From the NCBI GenBank assembly GCA_945900705.1, contig CAMDKJ010000120.1, positions 1 through 5,746 on the forward strand: a stretch of 5,746 nt of DNA, given 5' to 3'. The notes under the pieces were generated by a model that was not told where the DNA came from, did no database searches, and saw only the letters and a program-made list of their open reading frames with translations. Below are positions 1 to 5,152 of the stretch, in pieces. Position 1 is the first letter of the stretch, and every line of letters starts with the position of its first letter. A program made the translations under genes and the position numbers. This stretch comes from Bifidobacterium breve. Lineage in GTDB: Bacteria > Actinomycetota > Actinomycetes > S36-B12.

Positions 1-1
1 G

Positions 2-1387
2 GAATTCCCGCAGTACTTTCCGGCCGATGGCCAAGTTGAGCATGACCTCGGTGAAATCTGGTCGGCCACCTTGACCGCCAGCCGCGAGGCCCTAGCGAAA
101 ACCGACCTGACCGTCGGCGCGATTGGTGTCACTAATCAGCGCGAGACCATCTGCTTTTGGGACCGTGAGACCTTGGGTGCGGCGCGCCGGGCAATTGTTT
201 GGCAGGACCGTCGTACTGCCGAAATGTGCGAGCAACTTCGCCGCGCCGGCCACGAACCCAAAGTCACCGAGTTGACCGGGCTCCGCCTAGACCCATATTT
301 CTCAGCTACCAAACTCGCTTGGGTGCGCGAAAATGATCAGCAAACGTGGGCCCAAGTAATTAGTGGCCGGGTAGCGATCGGCACTATCGATTCTTATCTA
401 ATCGCGCGGATAACACGTGGCCTCCAACACGTTACCGATGCCACCAACGCCTCCCGAACCATGTTGTACAACCTCAACACCGGAACTTGGGACCGGTGGC
501 TCTGTGATCTTTTCGGGGTGCCAATCGACGCCCTCCCCGAGATCGTCTCCTCATATGGTGTGATCGGCAATAGTGATGCTGCAAGTTTCCTCGGCATCTC
601 CGCTCCGATCGCTGGGATTGCCGGTGACCAGCAGGCCGCCCTTGTCGGACAAGCCGGATTCACCCCCGGAGCGGCCAAATGTACTTACGGAACCGGCTCG
701 TTCTTGCTCGTTCACACCGGTGCCAAGCCCGCCGCATCAACGCGGGGCCTGCTCACGACAGTTGCCTTGCAACATCTCGACGGTCGACGCGACTTCGCAC
801 TCGAAGGGTCGGTATTTGTCACCGGGGCGGCCGTGCAGTGGCTCCGCGATGGGCTAGGGATCATCGACAGCGCAGCCGAGGTTGAAGCCCTCGCGCGAAG
901 TGTGCCCGATGCCGGTGGCGTTGTTTTTGTGCCGGCACTAACCGGCCTTGGTGCACCCGACTGGGATCCATCGGCGCGCGGGCTGATCATCGGCATCACC
1001 CGCGCTACCACAAAGGCCCATATTGCCAGAGCAACATTGGATGCGATCGCCTACGAAGTTGTTGATCTTGTCGAGCTCATGCGAACCGAAGGTGGGGTGG
1101 ATCTAAGCGTGTTGGCGGTCGACGGTGGGGCTGCCGCCAATGATTTGCTTTGCCAAATTCAGGCCGACACCCTCGGCATCCCCGTCGACCGATCGGCGCA
1201 ATTACAGACCACCGGACTCGGTGCCGCATTCTTGGCAGGGCTAGGTAACGGGGTATGGGATTCAACTGACGATCTAATTAACACCCGCCGTAGTTCGGGG
1301 ATTTTCGTGCCCGGTGAAGTAAACCCAGAAGGCCATGCGAGGTGGCGTGACGCCGTGCAACGAAGTACAAATTGGGCCAGCAACTAG
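2..1387 (+). CDS. glpK: Glycerol kinase (5'-truncated by the window edge)
   Basis: ATP-dependent cytoplasmic kinase of the FGGY family that converts glycerol to sn-glycerol-3-phosphate, feeding glycolysis or phospholipid synthesis. The frame is open from base 2, and the first visible residues (EFPQYFP..GQVEHD) match E. coli GlpK from about residue 35. About 34 N-terminal residues, including the phosphate-binding DQGTTSSR loop, therefore lie upstream, and the in-frame TTG at 71 is internal rather than the start. Of 461 visible residues, ITNQRE-type and DRRTAE motifs come first, FGGY signature 1 (YFSATKLAWVREND) is at about 99-112, the catalytic-base motif GIAGDQQAAL has its Asp at about 209, GLGAPDWDP follows, and FGGY signature 2 is at about 327-352. 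The loop holding the fructose-1,6-bisphosphate site in E. coli (GGTRIP) is shorter and not conserved. The His phosphorylated by HPr in Firmicutes enzymes is also not evident. These two known controls may be absent (inference). It converges on plsC. Confidence 0.96.
   Translation, partial: EFPQYFPADGQVEHDLGEIWSATLTASREALAKTDLTVGAIGVTNQRETICFWDRETLGAARRAIVWQDRRTAEMCEQLRRAGHEPKVTELTGLRLDPYFSATKLAWVRENDQQTWAQVISGRVAIGTIDSYLIARITRGLQHVTDATNASRTMLYNLNTGTWDRWLCDLFGVPIDALPEIVSSYGVIGNSDAASFLGISAPIAGIAGDQQAALVGQAGFTPGAAKCTYGTGSFLLVHTGAKPAASTRGLLTTVALQHLDGRRDFALEGSVFVTGAAVQWLRDGLGIIDSAAEVEALARSVPDAGGVVFVPALTGLGAPDWDPSARGLIIGITRATTKAHIARATLDAIAYEVVDLVELMRTEGGVDLSVLAVDGGAAANDLLCQIQADTLGIPVDRSAQLQTTGLGAAFLAGLGNGVWDSTDDLINTRRSSGIFVPGEVNPEGHARWRDAVQRSTNWASN
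1384..1387. other. Shared palindromic CTAG carrying both stop codons of glpK and plsC
   Basis: The glpK TAG is at 1385-1387. The minus-strand acyltransferase TAG is the reverse complement of 1384-1386. The self-complementary tetramer CTAG therefore ends both convergent genes, leaving no intergenic space and no room for an intergenic terminator. Confidence 0.97.
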
Positions 1388-2124
1388 GCGCCAGAATCAG
1401 CAACTGACTGCGAATCAACTAGTGACTGCGAATCAGCCGGATCACCCATAGCGATTAGTTCCTTTGCCCGTGTCGCATACATGTCGACGTACTCCTGCCC
1501 GGATAACGTCATCAACTCATACATAACTTCATCGGTAACCGAGCGCAGGATGAACCGGTCGTCCTCAAGGCCCTCGTAGCGATCAAAAGTAAGTGGCTTG
1601 CCTACGCGAATACCAACTCGACGAAGTCGCGGCTTGATTACCCCGGGCGGTTGAATCTCATAGGTGTTGATCATTGCTACGGGAACGATAGGCACTTTCG
1701 CTTCAAGTGCCATTCGCGCCGCTCCGGTGCGCCCGCGATACAAAGTCCCATTAGGTGAGCGGGTGCCTTCAGGGTAAATACCGAGCAGCGCTCCGTCACC
1801 AAGTAGTCGGGTTGCGGTAAGGACTACTGATTCGGCACTGCGCCCGCCGGAGCGGTCAACCGGCACTTGCCCTACGCCGTTGAAGAAAAGCTTGGTGAAA
1901 TAGCCCTTGACCCCCCGACCAGTGAAGTAGTCACTTTTCGCAAGGTAGGTAAGGGGGCGGTTTAGCACAACAGCCAAGAAGAAGGAATCCGAAAATGACA
2001 GGTGATTACTGGCGAGCATCGCAGCACCGCGATCTGGAAGGTTTTCGCGGCCCTCAACCCACGGGCGAAATAGGACGCGCAGCCACGGACCGATCACTAA
2101 ATTCTTGAGTACCCAGTAGAGCAC
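1384..2124 (-). CDS. plsC: 1-acyl-sn-glycerol-3-phosphate acyltransferase (PlsC/LPLAT family)
   Basis: Membrane-associated acyltransferase of 246 aa, expected to acylate lysophosphatidic acid at sn-2 to give phosphatidic acid. All four family motifs are visible: NHLSFSD with the catalytic H41-x4-D46 pair, GQVPVDR at about 85-91 (acceptor phosphate binding), YPEGTRSP at 117-124, and VPIVPVAM at 144-151. The start is GTG at 2124, chosen because a strong AAGGAG lies 5 nt upstream and the N-terminus (LYWVLKNLV..PWVEGRENLP) is typical of actinobacterial members. The last 16 residues are a Ser/Asp/Gln-rich hexapeptide repeat (DSQSLV, DSQSVA, DSGA) that is not part of the fold. The gene is divergent from the esterase and convergent with glpK. 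The family also includes paralogues that acylate other lysolipids, so the exact acceptor is inferred. M. tuberculosis Rv2182c is, from memory, the corresponding actinobacterial type. Confidence 0.92.
   Translation of the reverse strand: MLYWVLKNLVIGPWLRVLFRPWVEGRENLPDRGAAMLASNHLSFSDSFFLAVVLNRPLTYLAKSDYFTGRGVKGYFTKLFFNGVGQVPVDRSGGRSAESVVLTATRLLGDGALLGIYPEGTRSPNGTLYRGRTGAARMALEAKVPIVPVAMINTYEIQPPGVIKPRLRRVGIRVGKPLTFDRYEGLEDDRFILRSVTDEVMYELMTLSGQEYVDMYATRAKELIAMGDPADSQSLVDSQSVADSGA
1387..1435. repeat. 18-bp tandem repeat, about 2.7 copies, in the plsC 3' end
   Basis: The 13-mer TGACTGCGAATCA occurs exactly at 1405-1417 and 1423-1435, with an 18-bp period. A diverged third unit at 1387-1404 keeps GAATCA in register. 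The period is six codons, so in the minus-strand protein it gives DSQSLV-DSQSVA-DSGA directly before the stop. Confidence 0.85.
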
Positions 2125-2178
2125 CTGATCTCCTTGACCGCGCGAATTTTCCAGCTCCGTGGTGGCAGACTAGCGGCT
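2125..2178. promoter_or_regulatory. Divergent plsC / esterase intergenic region
   Basis: These 54 bp must hold the start signals for both divergent genes. For plsC, the reverse complement has AAGGAG at 2130-2135, 5 nt before the GTG, a clear Shine-Dalgarno sequence. For the esterase there is no good ribosome binding site. CAGACT at 2166-2171 resembles a -10 box and lies 7 nt before the ATG, the spacing expected of a leaderless actinobacterial transcript, but this match is weak. TTGACC at 2134-2139 is too far from it (26 bp) to be a paired -35. No repeated or palindromic operator was seen. Confidence 0.45.
2130..2135 (-). promoter_or_regulatory. Ribosome binding site AAGGAG deciding the GTG start of plsC
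   Basis: On the minus strand AAGGAG is followed by five bases (ATCAG) and then the GTG at 2124. This is the best Shine-Dalgarno match in the window and supports the non-ATG start. The TTG on the opposite strand at 2134 arises from this site, one reason not to take it as the esterase start. Confidence 0.8.
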
Positions 2179-2937
2179 ATGCCCCTGATGCCCGATGCAG
2201 AACCGTTCGCTTTCGATGCAGCCGAGTCGAATTCGGTGGCCATTTGTGTCCTCCATGGATTCACCGGATCCCCAAAATCGGTTACCCCTTGGGGGCGAGC
2301 CCTAGCCCAAGCTGGCTGGACGGTGCGAGTTCCGCGGCTACCAGGGCACGGGACCCGCTGGCAGGACATGAATATCACCACTTGGGAGGACTGGTATGCG
2401 GAGGCCGACCGCAATGTCTGCGAGCTCAAAGCCCATCACGATCAAGTTTTCATCATGGGCCTGTCAATGGGTGGGTCGTTAAGCCTACGAATCGCCGAAG
2501 AACATGGCTCGACGATCTCCGGAATCGTGCTGGTTAACCCAGCGGTGCACTCAGAGCGAGCCGACCGTCATCTACTTCCGCTCATCTACCGCTTCATCCC
2601 ATCATTCCCCGGGGTCTCAAATGACATTGCGAAACCCGGCGTCGACGAAGGGGCCTACGATCGAATACCACTGAAAGCCGCCCATTCACTAACCAAACTC
2701 TGGACAGTTGTTAAAGCGGATATTGCCAAAGTGACCCAGCCCCTCCTCGTTTTCCACAGCGAACAAGATCATCTGGTTGAGCCATCCAATACGGCCTGGA
2801 TTTTGGCGAACACTCGATCCGCCGATAAGACTGATGTCCTACTAACCAGGTCATTTCATGTTGCCACCATTGATTATGAGGCCGATGTAATAGAAAGCGG
2901 CAGCATCGACTTCGTCCGACGGGTGATTGCCAGCTGA
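2179..2937 (+). CDS. Alpha/beta-hydrolase carboxylesterase (Est30-like)
   Basis: Serine hydrolase of 252 aa, probably a cytoplasmic carboxylesterase or monoacylglycerol-lipase-like enzyme acting on short to medium acyl esters; the true substrate is unknown. The oxyanion-hole motif HGFTGSP is at 26-32. LPGHGTRW at 54-61 precedes the nucleophile elbow GLSMGG with Ser96. The acid is Asp197 in SEQDH and the general base His227 in SFHVATID. These positions match the Ser94/Asp193/His223 triad remembered for Geobacillus Est30. There is no signal peptide. ATG 2179 was chosen over an in-frame TTG at 2134 because MPLMPDAEPF resembles the start of streptomycete homologues (MPVLPGAEPY, from memory) and the upstream 15 residues look non-coding; ATG 2188 is a possible alternative. 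The stop overlaps the next start by one base (TGATG), so the two genes are almost certainly co-translated. It is divergent from plsC, a recurrent actinobacterial pairing. Confidence 0.9.
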   Translation: MPLMPDAEPFAFDAAESNSVAICVLHGFTGSPKSVTPWGRALAQAGWTVRVPRLPGHGTRWQDMNITTWEDWYAEADRNVCELKAHHDQVFIMGLSMGGSLSLRIAEEHGSTISGIVLVNPAVHSERADRHLLPLIYRFIPSFPGVSNDIAKPGVDEGAYDRIPLKAAHSLTKLWTVVKADIAKVTQPLLVFHSEQDHLVEPSNTAWILANTRSADKTDVLLTRSFHVATIDYEADVIESGSIDFVRRVIAS

Positions 2938-3350
2938 TGACATCACCTCCTCCTGAACCATCACCTGAACGAAATGATCCGGAGCAAGATAGCGCTTGGG
3001 AAGCCATCGTCGCGGATCTATCCGGTGACATGCGCATGGAAATTGGCGACCTCAATAGGCAAATAGCACCCGAGGAACCAGACCCATTTATTGAAGAACT
3101 GCTCTCCGAAGGTAGATTCGAACCGCCCGAGCCGCCGCCAATCCCGCGGCCTGACACCATCGGCAGATTCGCTTGGGCGGGGGCCATTGGCGGCCCAATC
3201 TTTTTGGTACTCATCTATGTCCTGGGGCTCGGGAGCTTTTTGACCACGCTGGCTCTCGTTGCCTCGATCGCCGGCTTTATCACCCTTGTCGCCCGCAAGC
3301 GCGAGCGTGAAGTCAGCGATGGCGAGCGAGATGATGGCGCCGTCGTCTAG
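2937..3350 (+). CDS. Small two-helix membrane protein with DDGAVV C-terminus
   Basis: A 137-aa protein of unknown function. The N-terminal part (1-75) is acidic and proline-rich (SPPPEPSPE; FEPPEPPPIPRP at about 61-72) and probably disordered. Two closely spaced hydrophobic helices follow at about 78-97 and 100-119, separated by a short LGLGS turn, making a helical hairpin. RKRERE then gives a positively charged flank, and a charged tail ends in DDGAVV. The proline motif before the helices and the acidic DDGAVV end recall hypothetical proteins next to this esterase in other actinobacteria (from memory). By the positive-inside rule both ends would be cytoplasmic (inference). The ATG overlaps the esterase TGA by one base and no Shine-Dalgarno sequence precedes it, so translation likely depends on termination-reinitiation. 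This suggests a membrane partner or anchor for the esterase, but that is only contextual. Confidence 0.85.
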   Translation: MTSPPPEPSPERNDPEQDSAWEAIVADLSGDMRMEIGDLNRQIAPEEPDPFIEELLSEGRFEPPEPPPIPRPDTIGRFAWAGAIGGPIFLVLIYVLGLGSFLTTLALVASIAGFITLVARKREREVSDGERDDGAVV

Positions 3351-3360
3351 CCCGACTTAG

Positions 3361-3366
3361 TAAACT
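3361..3366 (+). promoter_or_regulatory. Probable leaderless -10 element (TAAACT)
   Basis: TAAACT fits the actinobacterial -10 consensus TANNNT and ends 6 bases before the ATG at 3373. Transcription would then begin at or next to the start codon. The bases in between (CCCAGC) contain no Shine-Dalgarno sequence, consistent with a leaderless mRNA. No clear -35 is seen about 17 bp upstream, which is common for such promoters. It lies in the 22-bp gap after the membrane-protein gene, so the secreted gene may have its own promoter as well as readthrough. Confidence 0.6.
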
Positions 3367-3372
3367 CCCAGC

Positions 3373-3870
3373 ATGAAAATAATTGGATCTAATTCGCGCC
3401 GTTTCGCCATTTGCGTTACCTCCATCGCGGCTCTCGTATTGGTTTTCGCGCCGGGAGCCGGCGCCGCTAAAGCCGATCTGATTTGGTACCTCGGTTCACC
3501 AACTCGCACCGTAATTGACCTGGGATCCGCTGGATCAAGTGTCGGCGATATCTCAGTCTCAACTGGTGATTTGTCGCGTAAGCCCTCAGGGTCCGCGATT
3601 GGTTTTTACACGACCAGCCAGATCACAGTGCGCGCTGGGTTACCCGGGGGCCAAGAAAATCGCGATGTAAGTTTGACCATAACCGCGCCGGGCGGTGTGA
3701 TTTACGCTAAATCCTTAATCGTCGCGACACCCGGCGCGCCACCGAGTGAAGCCCAAACTTTCGCCATTACCGGTGGTACCGGAAAGTACGCGGGGGTATC
3801 CGGTGAATCAATCCACTCAGGCTTTACCAGCGCGGGCTCGAAGATTGCCTTCTACTTCAGCGACCACTGA
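3373..3870 (+). CDS. Secreted protein resembling allene-oxide-cyclase / dirigent barrel
   Basis: A 165-aa exported protein. Residues 1-34 form a signal peptide: a positive n-region with Arg9-Arg10, hydrophobic core AICVTSIAALVLVFA, and a GAGAAKA end with likely cleavage after Ala34. The arginine pair gives only a weak Tat resemblance, so Sec export is more likely. The mature part of about 130 aa is rich in Gly, Ser and Thr, looks all-beta and contains no Cys. VGDISVSTGDL..GSAIGFYTT at about 57-81 and FAITGGTGKYAGVSGE at 130-145 match the pattern of the allene oxide cyclase barrel-like superfamily, in which the GGTG.YAG.G segment is the hallmark. Bacterial members are mostly uncharacterised; an enzymatic role in oxylipin synthesis should not be assumed. 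Its 3' end overlaps the glucokinase gene by 14 bp on the opposite strand. It appears to interrupt an otherwise conserved gene neighbourhood. Confidence 0.72.
   Translation: MKIIGSNSRRFAICVTSIAALVLVFAPGAGAAKADLIWYLGSPTRTVIDLGSAGSSVGDISVSTGDLSRKPSGSAIGFYTTSQITVRAGLPGGQENRDVSLTITAPGGVIYAKSLIVATPGAPPSEAQTFAITGGTGKYAGVSGESIHSGFTSAGSKIAFYFSDH
3857..3870. other. 14-bp tail-to-tail overlap of the secreted-protein gene and glk
   Basis: The plus-strand gene stops with TGA at 3868-3870. The minus-strand glk TGA is the reverse complement of 3857-3859. The last four codons of each gene are thus encoded by the same DNA on opposite strands, with no intergenic terminator. Confidence 0.93.
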
Positions 3871-4828
3871 GCTGCTGCGAGTTACTACGCGCTAGGTCGG
3901 CCGCGCCGATGAGTCCGGCGCGATTACCGAGAATGGCCAAGCGAATCTCCGGTGTCGGGCGTTGCCTCTTGCCGCTGAGTTTGTCGGACAAAGTCTGACG
4001 GGCGCTGGTGAGCAGGAAGTCACCGGCTTCGGAAACCCCACCGCCAATAACAAATGCCGTTGGGTCCAAAATCGCGGCTAAATCGGCCAAGCCCCGGCCG
4101 AGCCAAGTACCAACCTCCCTGAAAGCTTCGATGGCGACTAGATCCCCAAGCTCGGCAGCTTTGGTCAAGTGCACACCCTGCACCCCCTCCGGAGTGCCAT
4201 CACCGAGTGATAGCAAGAGGCCAGCTTCACCGCGTCTACTCGCCGCAAGAGCTCTTGCATCGCGCACGAGCGCGTTACCGCTCGCATATTGCTCCCAGCA
4301 CCCATTACGACCGCAGGCACACGGTAATCCGTCCGGGATCGCGTTCATATGGCCAATCTCACCGGCCGCACCATGTGCACCGCGCAATAGCACCCCGTCA
4401 ATGATGATGCCGCCGCCGATGCCCGTGCCTACTGTCACCATGGTTAAGTCTTCAACATCTGCCCCAGCGCCAAACTTAAACTCGCCCCAGGCGGCCGCAT
4501 TGCCGTCATTTTCGACCACAACCGGGAGACCAACAACTTCCTCCAGTAAGGACCGTGCCGGAACATTCGACCAACCAAGATTCGGGGCGAAGAAAACCGT
4601 TGACCTTGCCGAATCCACCGGGCCGGCAACCCCCAATCCAACGCCGACCACCGCCCCGGGGTACGGCGCACTTAGTTCGGCTACCACCTCGGCTACCACA
4701 GCAAGAGCCTTATTCGCATCATTGCGCGGTGACTCACGTCGCGCCGTGGTGACAATTGCACCGGACTCGTCTACCAAGCCCGCCAAGATTTTAGTTCCGC
4801 CAACATCAACGCCAATACTGAAAGTCAT
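3857..4828 (-). CDS. glk: ROK-family glucokinase
   Basis: Cytoplasmic ATP-dependent kinase of 323 aa that phosphorylates glucose to glucose-6-phosphate for glycolysis and the pentose phosphate pathway. The N-terminal phosphate loop DVGGTK is at 8-13. The sugar-binding and catalytic motif ENDGNAAAWGE is at 106-116, with Asp108 as base. The ROK signature runs through GTGIGGG (134-140) to GAHGAAGEIGH (150-160). The zinc site is His160 with CACGRNGC (Cys170, Cys172, Cys177), followed by WEQYASG. A second nucleotide-binding motif, VIGGGVSEAGD, is at 260-270. Length and sequence are close to the streptomycete GlkA recalled from memory (about 317 aa), which also takes part in carbon catabolite control there; whether that holds here is unknown. 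It follows the small Cys/His gene after 9 bp with no strong ribosome binding site, so it is probably translated as part of the operon. Confidence 0.95.
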   Translation of the reverse strand: MTFSIGVDVGGTKILAGLVDESGAIVTTARRESPRNDANKALAVVAEVVAELSAPYPGAVVGVGLGVAGPVDSARSTVFFAPNLGWSNVPARSLLEEVVGLPVVVENDGNAAAWGEFKFGAGADVEDLTMVTVGTGIGGGIIIDGVLLRGAHGAAGEIGHMNAIPDGLPCACGRNGCWEQYASGNALVRDARALAASRRGEAGLLLSLGDGTPEGVQGVHLTKAAELGDLVAIEAFREVGTWLGRGLADLAAILDPTAFVIGGGVSEAGDFLLTSARQTLSDKLSGKRQRPTPEIRLAILGNRAGLIGAADLARSNSQQLSGR

Positions 4829-4837
4829 TTCTTCAGC

Positions 4838-5152
4838 CTAGGGGTCTTCACGTTTTACTCGAACCCAAGTGACGTCTTCGTCGTTGCCAACAAATGTTTC
4901 ATGGCTTGTTACATCAACCGAGGTGTCTAGATCCCACTCAGTGGCACCGCCGTTCGCCGCTTGGTTAACCAGCGCATCTAGGCCAAGTGCTTGCATCGCC
5001 CCCATGCCGCGACATACCAAGCACTCGGGGTGCTCATCTACATTTTTGTGTTCGTTATGCGGGCCAACCACTGTTTGGGCGGCCCAAGTGAACAGTTGAT
5101 GCAGGCCGCCCACAATCGCACTCGGGTCAAAGGATCGCTGCTCATCACTCAT
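4838..5152 (-). CDS. Small conserved Cys/His protein, partner gene of the ArsA-like ATPase
   Basis: A 104-aa cytoplasmic protein with no signal peptide or membrane segment; function unknown. The N-terminal half is helical and amphipathic (SAIVGGLHQLFTWAAQTVV). A cluster of possible metal ligands follows: His32, His35, His41, Cys44 and Cys47, within PHNEH..DEHPECLVCR. A short helix comes next (MGAMQALGLDALVNQAA), then an acidic tail ending VTWVRVKREDP. Similar short proteins with a CxxC-type centre occur beside ArsA-like genes in other actinobacteria (from memory; I cannot assign a domain number). ATG 5152 was chosen over the in-frame TTG at 5164 because it overlaps the upstream TGA as ATGA, the standard coupling arrangement, and gives the usual MSDE-type start. 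It lies between the ATPase and glk in one minus-strand operon. It could bind zinc or act as an adaptor for the ATPase; neither is shown by the sequence alone. Confidence 0.82.
   Translation of the reverse strand: MSDEQRSFDPSAIVGGLHQLFTWAAQTVVGPHNEHKNVDEHPECLVCRGMGAMQALGLDALVNQAANGGATEWDLDTSVDVTSHETFVGNDEDVTWVRVKREDP
5149..5152 (-). other. ATGA stop/start overlap coupling the ATPase to the Cys/His protein
   Basis: The minus strand reads ATGA across these four bases: ATG opens the 104-aa gene and TGA closes the ATPase gene. Only a weak GGCGG lies upstream, so translational coupling is the likely way the downstream gene is translated. Confidence 0.85.

Noticed and set aside
2..7. GAATTC (EcoRI site) at the very left edge, possible cloning junction
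   Set aside because: It encodes Glu-Phe exactly where GlpK proteins have EF, so it is natural coding sequence.
71..73. TTG as the start of glycerol kinase
   Set aside because: The frame is open upstream to base 2 and encodes residues matching the family (EFPQYFP..VEHD); the gene is cut by the window edge.
2134..2178. 45-bp N-terminal extension of the esterase from a TTG
   Set aside because: The TTG is the reverse complement of the plsC ribosome binding site, has no ribosome binding site of its own, and the extension does not resemble family N-termini; ATG 2179 does.
2941..2970. CATCACCT and CCTGAAC repeated in the membrane-protein 5' end
   Set aside because: Short imprecise repeats explained by the proline-rich SPPPEPSPE coding; not a separate element.
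2711..3214. 167-aa minus-strand open frame over the esterase/membrane-protein junction
   Set aside because: It is Ser/Gly-rich shadow translation spanning two well-supported plus-strand genes, with no recognisable motif.
4008..4841. 277-aa plus-strand open frame opposite glk
   Set aside because: It is Pro/Ser/Thr-rich low-complexity translation typical of the antisense of a GC-rich gene; the minus-strand frame has full ROK motifs.
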